DNA of 64,000 bases from DASUBV01 sp036510065 (GCA_036510065.1 DATCEO010000210.1:1-64000), one strand, 5' to 3'; positions 6,906 to 16,706 are shown, numbered from the stretch's first letter. Numbers and translations are program-made. The notes: a model not told the origin generated them from the sequence alone.

Positions 6906-8297
6906 CTAGAGGCCGAGCCGTCGCGACAGGTCAGAGGCGAGAACCTGATCCGGGTCCAGCTCAGCGCGCAGCTTGCGGAATTCCGTCAGCCGCGGGTACA
7001 TCTGCGCGAGCGAGTCAGCGGAGACCCGCGAGTCCTTGGCCAGGTAGACCCGGCCGCCAGCCTCGATGACCAGCCGGTCGAGCCGGTCCAGCAACCGGGC
7101 CAGCCCGGGCGTCCGCGCCGGGAAGTCCAGCGCGAGCGTCCAGCCCGCCATGGGGAACGAGAGCAGCCCCGGGTCGCCCTCGCCGAACCGCTTGAGCACG
7201 GTCACGAAGGACGGTCCCCGGGCGCTGCTGATCAGCTCGAACGACCGGCGCACCGCGGCCTCCTGGCCGAAGGGGACGACGTACTGATACTGCCGGAAGC
7301 CGCCGGGGCCGTAGACCCGGTTCCAGTTCCGGATGCCGTCCAGCGGGTGGAAGAAGGCCCCGATGGTCTGCAGCTCGCCCTGGCGCAGCCGCGGTGCCTT
7401 GCGGTACCAGGCCTCGTTGGCCACGGCCACGGTGTAGCGGTTGATCAGGCCCGGCGGGAACCCGGCCGGCAGGCCCAGCCGCGCGCCGGGCCGGAAGGCG
7501 AAGGGGTCCGCCCGGTCGGCAGGCGGCAGGTCGGCCAGCTCGGCGAAGTCGCCGCTCGTCACGATGGACCGGCCCAGGCGGCCCCCGGTGGCCAGGCTGT
7601 CTGACCAGGCCACCGTGTAGCCGAAGGTGCGGTCATGCTCGGCCAGCACCGCCATCGTCTCGTCGACGTCGGCGGTGCGCACGGTGTCCACCCGGACCCG
7701 CGAGGTGGCGACCCGCTTCAGCTGGACGGTGGCCGCCACGATGACTCCGGTCAGCCCCATGCCGCCCGCCGTGGCCCAGAACAGCTCGGGATCGGCCTGC
7801 CTGGTGACCGTGCGCAGCTTACCGCCGGGCAGCAGCAGGTCGAACGACCGCACGTGCGCGACGAAGCTCCCCGCCACGTGGTGGTTCTTGCCGTGCACAT
7901 CGGCCGCGATGGCGCCGCCGATGGTGACCTGCCGGGTCCCCGGTGACACGGGCACGAACCACCCGGACGGCAGCCCCGCGACCATGAGCTGCTCCAGGCT
8001 GACGCCGGCCTCGCAGGTCGCGACGCCGGTCGCCGGGTCAAGCGTGGTGATCTGGTTCAGCCGGGCGGTCGAGATCACCGTGCCGCCCGCGCACTGAGCG
8101 GCGTTGTTGTAGCTGCGGCCCAGGCCGCGGGCGATCACCGCACGGGACCGGGAAGCGGCGGCGTCCCCCGGCTGCAGCAGCCGGGCCGCGCTGGCGGCGC
8201 TAGCCGGCTCGGCCAGCTCGGCCAGCGATGGCGCGACCCGGCCCCAGCCAGTCAGTGTCACGGTTCGCCCGCCGACGGGCGCGCTTGTCGAAGTCAT
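6906..8297 (-). CDS. dprE1: FAD-dependent DprE1-like decaprenylphosphoryl-ribose oxidase
   Basis: 463 residues. The N-terminal FAD-binding domain contains ARGLGRSYNN, then GGAIAADVHGKNHHVAGSF, the DprE1 signature. The C-terminal domain keeps AKDSR and the terminal FASD-like ASDLSRRL. DprE1 oxidises the 2'-hydroxyl of decaprenylphosphoryl-ribose on the way to the arabinose donor used in cell walls. Where mycobacterial DprE1 has GWNIC with the drug-reactive cysteine, this protein reads GWTLA, so that cysteine is alanine. No DprE2 reductase or DprE3 transporter is beside it, so the exact substrate is uncertain. Start ATG 8297 has GGAG 9 nt upstream; a longer frame from 8507 overlaps the neighbouring gene and is rejected. 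Confidence 0.8.
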   Translation of the reverse strand: MTSTSAPVGGRTVTLTGWGRVAPSLAELAEPASAASAARLLQPGDAAASRSRAVIARGLGRSYNNAAQCAGGTVISTARLNQITTLDPATGVATCEAGVSLEQLMVAGLPSGWFVPVSPGTRQVTIGGAIAADVHGKNHHVAGSFVAHVRSFDLLLPGGKLRTVTRQADPELFWATAGGMGLTGVIVAATVQLKRVATSRVRVDTVRTADVDETMAVLAEHDRTFGYTVAWSDSLATGGRLGRSIVTSGDFAELADLPPADRADPFAFRPGARLGLPAGFPPGLINRYTVAVANEAWYRKAPRLRQGELQTIGAFFHPLDGIRNWNRVYGPGGFRQYQYVVPFGQEAAVRRSFELISSARGPSFVTVLKRFGEGDPGLLSFPMAGWTLALDFPARTPGLARLLDRLDRLVIEAGGRVYLAKDSRVSADSLAQMYPRLTEFRKLRAELDPDQVLASDLSRRLGL

Positions 8298-8401
8298 GAC
8301 CCAGCTCCAGCCGCCGTTAACCCCGCCGTAGATCGGCGAGCGCTCCATTCTTACTACCGGACCCGCCGTCGCGCGGGGTAACCGGCCCGGCCAGGCGAGC
8401 T

Positions 8402-10870
8402 TCACGGCGCCGCCGGGCCAGCGGCCTCCGGGGCTCCGGTGGCGCTGCTGCCGGCCGGGGTGCTCCGCCGGTAGGTGCGCCCGAACTGGTCGGAGGTCAC
8501 CGGCCATCGTTCCCCGCCAGAACCTTCGACGATCCAGTCACCCGGCCGGGCGACGGCCCGGCCTTCCATGGTCCGGACGCCCCTTTCCTCGCTGACCTGC
8601 CAGGCGGGGAAGGTCCCGGTGCGCCGCCAGCGATCGCCGCCGAGCAGCTCGTGGCTGGCCCGGAATTCCAGATCGCGCACCGTCCGCTCATCCCCGGAAT
8701 CGTCGGCCACCCGCCAGTCCCCGGCGTCGCCGCACAGCTGGTCGCCGGACCGGCGGGTCCACGGCCGGCGGCCCTGGAGCCGCCTGGCCCGGACGATGCC
8801 GACGCGGCGGTACTGCACTGCCCCCGCGGGTCCGCCGCGGGGCACGACGGGCATGAAGCCGACGTCCTCCAGCTGCGCCAGCTGGGTACGGACGTAGTCG
8901 ACGCGGCCGTCGCGCTCGTCGGCGGGCAGCTCGTCCCAGGGGACGACGCTGCTGTTGACGCGGGCGCCGCCGCCTGGGCCGCCCGGCGGCCGCCAGCCGG
9001 CGGCCAGCCGCCGCTCGTACCAGCGGGTGTGCTCGGCCCGTGCCACTTCTTCCAGGTCCCGCTGGCTCAGCTCGATGAAGCTGCCGGGCGCGACAGCGCG
9101 GCCCGGCACCCAGCTCCGACCGCGAGCCACCACCGCCGCCATGATCGACCGGAGCTGAAGAACATTGTCCTGCCGGATGAAGTCATCCAGCTCCGCCCAG
9201 GGCCGCCGGCCGCGGGACCGGGGGTCGCTGCCCGCGACCGGATGCGTCAGGCGGTAGCACTCGTGCCAGTGCCGCGCGATCCGGGTCCAGGTATCTTCTG
9301 GCGGCTCGCCGTCGACCAGGAACGCCCGCTGGAAGGGCTGCAGCAGGTCAAAGATGGCTCTGCTGATGCCGCTTCCGTCCGATGAGAGCACGTACACGGG
9401 GGTACCCGGGTGCAGCCGGGCCACTCGTCCGGCCTCGTGCATGCTGTCCTCGGACAGGAGATCTGCGACCACCACGGCTGTCTGGGCCGCCTCCGGCCGC
9501 GTCATGGCATCCAGCTCGGCCAGCAGATAGTCCTTCCACGGCCTGGCCTGCACCCGCACGGGCGGCAGGCCGCCGGCGATGGCGGGCGGCGACGTAGCCA
9601 GGTACTCACGCCGCAGGTCGTTGGCCCGCCGGTCCAGCAGGACGACGCGATCGAGGCGGCAGCCGGCCAGGGCCAGCCGGTCCGCCTCGTCCAGCCCGGC
9701 CGCCGCCGGGCTCGCGTGGCGCTGGCCGAGCGCCGCGGCCTTCGCCAGGCCCTCCCGCTCCCAGGCGCGGAGGGCGAGCTCCAGCAAGATGGCCAGCGCG
9801 AGGGTGCTATCGCCGCACAGCAGCAGCTGCCGCGGGCCAGCACGGAAGATCTGGGTGATCAGGGCGCGAGCGGTTGACTCCTGCGGGCTGAGGGCGTCCT
9901 CGAACCACGGGTCCGCGGTCCCGCTGTGCCGGCCGCGCCAGTGATCGGCGTGCCGCGGGTCGTCGATGCGCGCGATCAGGTGCGGCTGCCGCTCGGGGGC
10001 CGGCCGGTAGCGCCGGAGGATGATGCCCGCGGCAGCCAGGATGGCCTCGTTTTCCAGCACGTCCTGGCGCAGGGCGTACAGGTACCGCAAGGCGCAGCCG
10101 CGGCCGGCGGCCAGGACCGGCAGCAGGACGTGCGGTGAGGTCGGGTCGGCAATCATGATGCGGGCGCCGGTCGCCCGGACCTCGTCCAGCAGGGGATGGC
10201 CGGCATCGGGCTCGATGACCACGATGCGACCGGGACGGCCAGTCTCCGCGAGCCTGCGGACCAGGGACACGCTCATCGCGTCCAGCCCGGCGACCACGGT
10301 CGCGTCCCGGACCAGCCGGGCGCGCAGCCGGCCGACAGGCTGCCCCCAGAGCACCGCCGCCGCCACGACGGCGCCCGCGAATGTCGCACTCAGGCACACG
10401 CTGCTCGCGAGCTGCAGCGCGAGCGGCGGCTGGCCCGGACATATCGAGAGCGAGGAGGAGGGGTAGGCCGGCGGCTGGCCCACGTACAGATCCAGGACCC
10501 AGGCCAGCACGCCGGGCCCGGTCTGAGCGCTCCCGCACGGAATCAGGGACGCGGCACCGAGCACTCCCCCGATGACCACCATCGCGACCACGGTGGTCAG
10601 TCCCACCGTCTGGGCGTGGAGCCGTCGCGGCCACCAGTAGCACACGAGCGCGGCCAGCCAGAGGACCACGACCACCAGGACGGCGGTGTTGTCAGCCGGG
10701 CGGAGCAAGCCCCGCCACCAGGCGTGACTGAGGGTCAGCCAGCGGGGATCACGGACGGATACCCATGCGCCCCAGGCGAGGTATCCGGTGACGACGACGG
10801 CCGGAACTGCGGGGATGACCCAGGCGGCAGTGCGGATCACGCGGATCCGGGCGGCCGGCACCGTCGTCAT
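8402..10870 (-). CDS. Membrane TrkA-N-like protein with RyR domain
   Basis: 822 residues from ATG 10870. Four membrane segments lie in the first 190 residues. Two Rossmann-like parts follow: DATVVAGLDAMSVSLVRRL with IVVIEPDAG, then RQLLLCGDSTLALAILLEL with VVLLDRRAND, as in KefC/TrkA-type channel regulators. Next comes a ryanodine-receptor (RyR) domain with the signature ARAEHTRWYERRLAAGWRP. The C-terminus holds two copies of a short module centred on GDW (AGDWRV and PGDWIVEG). RyR domains in bacteria are thought to bind small ligands, and the Rossmann parts would bind nucleotide. A gated ion channel or transporter is the inferred role. It is 104 bp upstream of the DprE1-like gene, in the same direction. 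Confidence 0.75.
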   Translation of the reverse strand: MTTVPAARIRVIRTAAWVIPAVPAVVVTGYLAWGAWVSVRDPRWLTLSHAWWRGLLRPADNTAVLVVVVLWLAALVCYWWPRRLHAQTVGLTTVVAMVVIGGVLGAASLIPCGSAQTGPGVLAWVLDLYVGQPPAYPSSSLSICPGQPPLALQLASSVCLSATFAGAVVAAAVLWGQPVGRLRARLVRDATVVAGLDAMSVSLVRRLAETGRPGRIVVIEPDAGHPLLDEVRATGARIMIADPTSPHVLLPVLAAGRGCALRYLYALRQDVLENEAILAAAGIILRRYRPAPERQPHLIARIDDPRHADHWRGRHSGTADPWFEDALSPQESTARALITQIFRAGPRQLLLCGDSTLALAILLELALRAWEREGLAKAAALGQRHASPAAAGLDEADRLALAGCRLDRVVLLDRRANDLRREYLATSPPAIAGGLPPVRVQARPWKDYLLAELDAMTRPEAAQTAVVVADLLSEDSMHEAGRVARLHPGTPVYVLSSDGSGISRAIFDLLQPFQRAFLVDGEPPEDTWTRIARHWHECYRLTHPVAGSDPRSRGRRPWAELDDFIRQDNVLQLRSIMAAVVARGRSWVPGRAVAPGSFIELSQRDLEEVARAEHTRWYERRLAAGWRPPGGPGGGARVNSSVVPWDELPADERDGRVDYVRTQLAQLEDVGFMPVVPRGGPAGAVQYRRVGIVRARRLQGRRPWTRRSGDQLCGDAGDWRVADDSGDERTVRDLEFRASHELLGGDRWRRTGTFPAWQVSEERGVRTMEGRAVARPGDWIVEGSGGERWPVTSDQFGRTYRRSTPAGSSATGAPEAAGPAAP

Positions 10871-11136
10871 AGCGCCGCCATTGACCCGGTGGCGGCAGCG
10901 ACCAGGCGACGGCCCTGGCTCGCGGCTATCACGAGTTAACGTTGCCACGCCGCGACCAGGCGCGCCAGATACCGCCGTCCCGGTTGTCTGCGCGCCCGGC
11001 CCATTGCACACTGAGGGCACCGGCCATTACGGCAAGACCGGCGACGGGTCTTGCCTTTCGGCGCGCAGCCCGCAGGCACGGCGGGCCACCGAGGGGGGCA
11101 CCGTCAGTGAGTACCGATCCGGCAGGCAGCGCGCTC

Positions 11137-12345
11137 TCAGCGGGCCGCCACCGGCGCGCCGGGCAGCGCGCCGTCGTCAGCCGGCGCGGCGCGGGAGGCC
11201 GCCCGGCTCAGGGTCCCGGTGGCCGCGGCGGACAGCAGGCCGCGCAGCGCGCTGGCGCCGCGCTCCCAGCTCACCCCGGCCGCGGCGGCCCGGCCGGCGG
11301 CCGACAGCCGGGCCGACAGCAGCGGATCGGCCAGTACCGCCGCCAGCGCGCCGGACCAGGCGGACACCTCCCGCGGCGGGACCAGCACGGCCGCCGGTCC
11401 CGCCACCTCCGCCAGCGCCGGGATGTCACTGGCCACCACGGGAACCCCGCTGGCCATGGCCTCGAGTACCGGGAGCCCGTACCCCTCGGCCAGCGACGGG
11501 AAGGCGAACACCGACGCCGCCTGGTACACGGCGGGCAGCCATTCCTCGGCCACGTCGGGGACCAGCAGCACCCGCGATTCCAGCCCGAGGGCCGAGATCA
11601 GCCCCGGCAGTGGATCGGGGAAGCTGGGATCGAAGTAGCCCACAATGACCAGTGACACCTGCCCGGGCAGCGTGGCCAGGGCCCGGACCAGGACCTCGTG
11701 ATTCTTGTGCGGCCGGTGGGCCCCGACCGTGAGGATGAACTGCCCGGGCAGCCGGTAGCGTTCCCGTGCCGCGGTCACGTTGTCGGCGGTAACGGCAGCG
11801 TAGGGGCTGCAGTCCACCCCGTTCGGCACCAGGATGAGCTGCGGGGCAGCCGGGTAATGGTGCCGGATCTGGGCCAGGCTCACCTGGCTGGGCGCGGTGG
11901 TCGCCACCGCGCGCCGCAGCACGATCCTGGTCGCGAGCTTCAGCCCGGCCTGCCGGGGCCAGCCGCCGGCGAAGGCCAGATCGCTCTCGATGGTGCAGTC
12001 ATGGATGGTCACCACCAGCGGGCACGGCGAGATGAGCGGCGTCAGCACCGGGTAGGGCGAGTACAGCGCGGCCGCGCCGACGGCGCGGATCAGCCGGGCG
12101 AGTTCCCGGCAGCGGTGCACCGCGCCGAGCGTGATGTCGGTGTCGATCACCTCGGCATGCGCCGGGAGCTCCGACAGCGGGAAGATCTGCGGCCGGCAGG
12201 TGTTGACGAGCACGCGCAGTGCGAGTCCGTCGTCGGCCGCCCTCATGTGCCCGGTCAGCTTCATGACCGAGCGGGCGATCCCGTGCGCGCCCGCCAGCCC
12301 GTTCACCCGCGCGTCGATGAGAATCGAGCGACGACCGGTCGCCAT
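11137..12345 (-). CDS. GT4-family glycosyltransferase
   Basis: 402 residues with the GT-B fold of family 4. The donor-binding half has LVPNGVD, VGAHRPHKNHEVLV and the EX7E motif EGYGLPVLE followed by AMASGVPVVASD. The N-terminal half starts ILIDARVNGLAGAHGIARS, as in mannosyl- or rhamnosyltransferases of surface polysaccharides. ATG 12345 has GGAG 7 nt upstream. It is divergent from the ABC exporter operon with 95 bp between starts. The sugar and the acceptor are not known. Confidence 0.88.
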   Translation of the reverse strand: MATGRRSILIDARVNGLAGAHGIARSVMKLTGHMRAADDGLALRVLVNTCRPQIFPLSELPAHAEVIDTDITLGAVHRCRELARLIRAVGAAALYSPYPVLTPLISPCPLVVTIHDCTIESDLAFAGGWPRQAGLKLATRIVLRRAVATTAPSQVSLAQIRHHYPAAPQLILVPNGVDCSPYAAVTADNVTAARERYRLPGQFILTVGAHRPHKNHEVLVRALATLPGQVSLVIVGYFDPSFPDPLPGLISALGLESRVLLVPDVAEEWLPAVYQAASVFAFPSLAEGYGLPVLEAMASGVPVVASDIPALAEVAGPAAVLVPPREVSAWSGALAAVLADPLLSARLSAAGRAAAAGVSWERGASALRGLLSAAATGTLSRAASRAAPADDGALPGAPVAAR

Positions 12346-12440
12346 GTGTCCGCTCCGATGTTCAGCCGGGCATCCGGGGCCGGGCTCGTCCAGTCCGCGG
12401 CGCGCACCAGGCAGCCGGTCGCTGCGGCAAGGAAACTATT

Positions 12441-13388
12441 GTGCCTGCACCAGTGATGATCGAGGCCCGCGGACTGGCAAAGTCGTTCGGGCCGGCCCGC
12501 GCCCTGGCCGGGCTGGACCTGAGCGTTCCGGCCGGGACGACGATGTGCCTGCTCGGCCCCAACGGGGCCGGCAAGACGACCGCCGTGCGGATGCTCGCCA
12601 CCCTGCTGCGCCCCGATGCCGGGTGGGCCCGGGTGGCCGGTCATGATGTCGTGCGCGACGGGGCGGCGGTGCGCCGCCAGATCGGCCTGTCGGGCCAGTA
12701 CGCCTCGGTCGACGAGTGCCTGACCGGCCGGGCCAACCTGGTCATGATCGGCGAGCTGAGCCGGCTGCCGCGCCGGACGGCGAAAGGACGCGCGGCCGAG
12801 CTGCTGGCCACCTTCGGCCTGGAGGATGCCGCCGGGCGCCCGGTGCGCACCTATTCCGGCGGCATGCGACGGCGCCTCGACCTCGCGGCCAGCCTGATCG
12901 GGCGGCCCAGCGTCCTGTTTCTCGACGAGCCGACGACGGGGCTGGATCCGCACAGCAGGCTGACGCTGTGGGGGATCATCCGCGACCTCGTGGCAGCGGG
13001 CACCACGCTGCTGCTGACCACCCAGTACCTGGAGGAGGCCGACCAGCTCGCCGACCGGATCTGCCTCATCGACGGCGGGCGGGTGACCGCCCTGGGCACG
13101 CCGGCCGAGCTGAAGACCGCGGTCGGCGCCGTCCACCTGCGGCTGACCATCCCGGCCGGCGCCTCGCTGGCGCTGGCCGCGGAGGTGCTGTCCGGCCACG
13201 CCACTGGCCCGGTCCGGCGGCTGCCCGGCGCGGGTCACCTGGAGTTCGAGGTCGTCCCGCGCACCGGGCTGGTCACCGACGTGGTCCGGGCCCTGGACGC
13301 GGCCGGTATCGGCGTGGACGACATCGCCCTGCGGCGGCCGTCCCTCGACGATGTGTTCCACGCCCTGACCGGCGGGCGTGCCGCGTGA
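12441..13388 (+). CDS. ABC exporter ATP-binding subunit (DrrA type)
   Basis: 315 residues. Walker A GPNGAGKTT, signature YSGGMRRRLDLAASL, Walker B VLFLDEPTTGLDP and an H-loop replaced by Gln (TTQYLEEAD). The C-terminal extension, including the segment RRPSLDDVFHALTG, is typical of the daunorubicin-resistance DrrA group. It would energise the membrane partner encoded immediately downstream; the two genes overlap by 4 bp (GTGA). GTG 12441 is preceded by AAGGA at 7 nt. Exported substrate unknown; the glycosyltransferase neighbours suggest a glycoconjugate or lipid. Confidence 0.92.
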   Translation: MPAPVMIEARGLAKSFGPARALAGLDLSVPAGTTMCLLGPNGAGKTTAVRMLATLLRPDAGWARVAGHDVVRDGAAVRRQIGLSGQYASVDECLTGRANLVMIGELSRLPRRTAKGRAAELLATFGLEDAAGRPVRTYSGGMRRRLDLAASLIGRPSVLFLDEPTTGLDPHSRLTLWGIIRDLVAAGTTLLLTTQYLEEADQLADRICLIDGGRVTALGTPAELKTAVGAVHLRLTIPAGASLALAAEVLSGHATGPVRRLPGAGHLEFEVVPRTGLVTDVVRALDAAGIGVDDIALRRPSLDDVFHALTGGRAA

Positions 13389-14245
13389 GCGTCATCACCG
13401 ACAGCCCGCCCGCGGCGCGGGTGGCCGCTCCCACGACCGCCCTGCGGTCCCTGCGCTGGGCCCTCACCGACGTCCGGGTCCTGACCTGGCGCACCCTGGC
13501 CCGGATCGCGACCACCCCCGAGCAGCTGCTGAATGTCACCGTGCAGCCGCTGATCTTCGTGCTGCTGTTCAGCTACGTGTTCAACGGGGCCATCATGCTG
13601 CCGGGACATGGCAGCTACCGGGAGTACCTCATCGCCGGCATCTTCGCCATCAACATGGGCGGCACCGCCCAGGGGGCGGCCATCGGGCTGGCGGTGGACC
13701 TGTCCAGCGGGCTCATCGACCGGTTCCGGTCGCTGCCGATGTCGCGCGCGACCGTGCTGGCCGGCCGGACCCTGGCCGACCTGGCCATGACCCTGATCGC
13801 GGCCGCGGTCACCGTGGTGAGCGGGCTCGTGGTGGGCTGGCGGGTGCACACCGGGCCGGCCGACGTGCTGCTCGCCGCGGGACTAGCCCTGCTCTTCGCC
13901 TACGCCGCGGCCTGGGCGGGCGCCTGCATCGGGATGCTGGCCCGGGGGGCGGAGTCAGCCCAGGCGATCGGGCTGACCGTCATCCTGCCCCTGTCCCTGA
14001 CGTCTAACGCGTTCATCTCCACCGCCCGGCTGACACCCTGGCTGCGCGATATCGCGAACTGGAATCCGATCAGCGTGCTGGCCGCGGCCTGCCGGCAGCT
14101 GCTGGGCAATCCCAACCCGGCGGCGGCCAGCCACTCCTGGCCGATGCAGCACCCCGAGCTGGCGTCGGCCCTCTGGTCGGCGGCCCTGCTGGCCACGCTG
14201 GTCCCGCTGGCGATCTGGCTGTATGTCCGCCGGTCTCAGCGTTGA
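13385..14245 (+). CDS. ABC-2 type permease (DrrB type)
   Basis: 286 residues with six predicted membrane helices. It contains VQPLIFVLLFSYVFNGA, GLIDRFRSLPMSRATVL (the coupling-helix region of DrrB proteins) and LTSNAFISTARLTPWLRDIANWNP, all characteristic of ABC-2 drug or lipid exporters. GTG 13385 overlaps the ATPase stop, indicating translational coupling. It forms a heteromeric or dimeric exporter with the upstream ATPase in the cytoplasmic membrane. Confidence 0.92.
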   Translation: MSVITDSPPAARVAAPTTALRSLRWALTDVRVLTWRTLARIATTPEQLLNVTVQPLIFVLLFSYVFNGAIMLPGHGSYREYLIAGIFAINMGGTAQGAAIGLAVDLSSGLIDRFRSLPMSRATVLAGRTLADLAMTLIAAAVTVVSGLVVGWRVHTGPADVLLAAGLALLFAYAAAWAGACIGMLARGAESAQAIGLTVILPLSLTSNAFISTARLTPWLRDIANWNPISVLAAACRQLLGNPNPAAASHSWPMQHPELASALWSAALLATLVPLAIWLYVRRSQR

Positions 14246-14280
14246 CGGGGCGGCCCGGTGACCGGCCGGGAGGCGCCGTT

Positions 14281-15459
14281 ATGCGCATCATGCTGGTCAC
14301 TGACCAGTACGCCCCCATGGTGGGCGGCGTCCCCACCGTGACCCGGACGCTGGCGCTCGGCCTGGCCCAGCGCGGCCATACCGTGGCCTTGCTGGCCCCG
14401 AGCCCGGGCTGGCGCGGCCGCCTGGACACCGAGCAGCAGGTGCGGGTGTACTACCGGGGCTCGGTGCCGTGGCCGTGGCATGCGGGGATGCGGCTGGCCC
14501 GGCTGCCGCGGGCGGCGGCCCGCGGGCTGCTGTCGCGGTTCGCCCCGGACGTCATCCACATCCACTCACCCGTGACGCTCGGCCTCACGGCGGCGATCGG
14601 GGCCCGTCAGCTGGGGATACCGGTGGTGTACACCAACCACTACCTGCCCGCGAATCTCGCGCCCGCCCGGCAGCGACGGCCGCGGGGCTTCGACGCCCTG
14701 TTCTATGCCTATGTCGTCGGGTTCTCCAACCGGTGCAGCCACGTGACCGCGCCCACGGCCACGGCCCTGCGGCTGCTGCGGGCCCGCGGGCTGCGGGTCC
14801 CGTCACGGGTGATCTCCAACGGCGTCGACCTGGCCCAGTACGCGCCAGGTCCCGCCGACGAGCGGCTTCGGGAGCGGTACGGCCTGCCGCGCGGCCGGAC
14901 CCTGATCCTGTCGGTAGGACGGCTCAGCCCTGAGAAGCGGGTCGACGTGCTCCTGCACGCGGCCAGCCAGCTCCGCCAGGACGCTTGCGTCGTCATCGCG
15001 GGCAGCGGCCCCGACGAGGCCGGCCTGCGCGCCCGGGCGGCACGGCTGAGCCTGACCGGCCCGGAGAGCCGGGTGCGGTTCCTCGGCTTCGTGCCGGGAC
15101 CCGATCTGCCCGGGCTGTACCGGCTGGCGGACATCTTCGCCATTGCCTCCGAGGCGGAGCTGCAGAGCCTGACAACAATGGAGGCAATGGCCACCGGGCT
15201 GCCGGTGGTCGCGGTTCGCTCGCACGCCCTCGGGGAGCTGGTCACCGACCGGCACAACGGCTTCCTGGTGACCCCCGGCCACGGCGGCGAGCTCGCCGCC
15301 TGCCTGGACCGCCTCGCGGCGGATCCGGGCCTGCGCCGCGCGATGGCGGCCGCGAGCCTGCGGATCATCGGCGGCCACGAGCGGCATCGCTGGCTGGCGG
15401 AATGGGAAGCCCTGTACGGACTGCTGGCCGTGGCCGCGGCGGGTGAGCGGGCACGATGA
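14281..15459 (+). CDS. GT4-family glycosyltransferase, probable glycolipid synthase
   Basis: 392 residues. N-terminus MRIMLVTDQYAPMVGGVPT; the nucleotide-sugar half has ISNGVDLAQYAPG, SVGRLSPEKRVDVLL and the EX7E motif ELQSLTTME followed by AMATGLPVV. This pattern is closest to alpha-glucosyl-diacylglycerol and related lipid glycosyltransferases, though the acceptor is inferred. ATG 14281 has GGGAGG 7 nt upstream. The next gene overlaps its stop by 4 bp (ATGA), so both act in one operon with the upstream exporter. Confidence 0.88.
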   Translation: MRIMLVTDQYAPMVGGVPTVTRTLALGLAQRGHTVALLAPSPGWRGRLDTEQQVRVYYRGSVPWPWHAGMRLARLPRAAARGLLSRFAPDVIHIHSPVTLGLTAAIGARQLGIPVVYTNHYLPANLAPARQRRPRGFDALFYAYVVGFSNRCSHVTAPTATALRLLRARGLRVPSRVISNGVDLAQYAPGPADERLRERYGLPRGRTLILSVGRLSPEKRVDVLLHAASQLRQDACVVIAGSGPDEAGLRARAARLSLTGPESRVRFLGFVPGPDLPGLYRLADIFAIASEAELQSLTTMEAMATGLPVVAVRSHALGELVTDRHNGFLVTPGHGGELAACLDRLAADPGLRRAMAAASLRIIGGHERHRWLAEWEALYGLLAVAAAGERAR

Positions 15460-16706
15460 CCAGCGCCGGGGAAGCGCCCGTGCCGCTGCTCTTCCTGATC
15501 GGAGATACCGGCGGCGGCCACCGCAGCGCGGCCCGGGCCGTCGGCCAGGCGCTCGATAACGCCTGGCCGGGGCGCTTCGCCACAGTCATCTGCGATCCGC
15601 TGCGCGGCCCGGCGGCCCCGCTCCGGCTGCGCTGGCTGATAGGCCTGTACGGGCCGGGCATCCGGCTGACGCCCTGGCTGTGGGGCCTGGTCTGGCGTAG
15701 CTCCGGCTCGCCGCGCACGCTGCGCTGGGCCCGCCGGACCCTGCTCGCCCCCGCCTACGGCAGCGTGGCCCGCGCGGTGGCAGCTCACCGGCCGGCGGTC
15801 ATCGTCGCCTTCCATCCCATGACGGCCGCCCCCGCGGTACGCGCTCGCGACTGCGGCCCGTCCGGGGCGCCGGTGATCACCGTCATCACCGATCTGGTCA
15901 CCACGCACCTGTCGTGGCGGGACGCGCCCGTCGACTGCGTCATCGTGCCATCGGCACCGGTCGGCCGGCGCTGTGCCCGCGACGGCATGGCGGACGGGCG
16001 TTATATCGAAATCGGGCTCCCGGTCGCCGCCGCGTTCTCCGCATTCACCGGCGCGCCCCCGGGGGCCCGCGAGCGCCGCGCGCTGCGCCGGGCCCTGGGC
16101 GTGCACGAGCGGCGCTTCCTGGTGGTGATGACAGGCGGCGCGGAGGGCTCGGGCGGCCTCTACCGCCGCGCGGCCGCGCTGCTCCGGCATCTCGGCGATG
16201 TCGACGTGGCCGTGATCTGCGGCCGCAACCGCGGACTGCGGCGCAGGCTGGAGCGCCAGGTCCGGGGAGCGGGCGGGCGGCTGACCGTGCTGGGGTTCGT
16301 CGACAACATGGCCCAGTGGATGCGCTGCGCGGACGTGGTGGTGGGCAAGGCCGGCCCGGGCACCATCGCCGAGGCCGCCTGCTGCGCCGCGCCGCTGGTG
16401 CTCACCTCCTGCCTGCCGGGCCAGGAGGAAGGCAACATCGAGTTGGTGGTCAGCGCGGGCGCCGGGCGGTACGCGCCGCGGCCGCGTGATCTGGTGGCCG
16501 AGGTCGGCTGGCTGCGGCGCGACCGGGCCGCGCTGGCCGCCATGGGGGCCGCGGCGGCCGGCCTGTCCCGGCCGGGCGCGGCGGCCGACATCGCCGGGCT
16601 GCTGGCCGATCTCGCTGGCTCGCCCCGCGGTCAGGTCCAGCGGCGCCGCCAGGCGTGCGAAAATTCACGAGAGGCGTCCGCCCTGGCCCAGAAGGAGGCG
16701 GGATGA
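15456..16706 (+). CDS. MGDG-synthase-like (GT28) glycosyltransferase
   Basis: 416 residues. The N-terminal motif GDTGGGHRSAARAV is the acceptor-binding signature of MGDG synthases and UgtP-type diacylglycerol glucosyltransferases. The C-terminal half has VGKAGPGTIAEAACCAAPLV and the GQEEGN motif, where UDP-sugar binds. Start and stop both overlap their neighbours by 4 bp. With the preceding GT4 enzyme it may build a two-sugar glycolipid at the membrane face; this pairing is an inference from order and family. Confidence 0.85.
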   Translation: MTSAGEAPVPLLFLIGDTGGGHRSAARAVGQALDNAWPGRFATVICDPLRGPAAPLRLRWLIGLYGPGIRLTPWLWGLVWRSSGSPRTLRWARRTLLAPAYGSVARAVAAHRPAVIVAFHPMTAAPAVRARDCGPSGAPVITVITDLVTTHLSWRDAPVDCVIVPSAPVGRRCARDGMADGRYIEIGLPVAAAFSAFTGAPPGARERRALRRALGVHERRFLVVMTGGAEGSGGLYRRAAALLRHLGDVDVAVICGRNRGLRRRLERQVRGAGGRLTVLGFVDNMAQWMRCADVVVGKAGPGTIAEAACCAAPLVLTSCLPGQEEGNIELVVSAGAGRYAPRPRDLVAEVGWLRRDRAALAAMGAAAAGLSRPGAAADIAGLLADLAGSPRGQVQRRRQACENSREASALAQKEAG

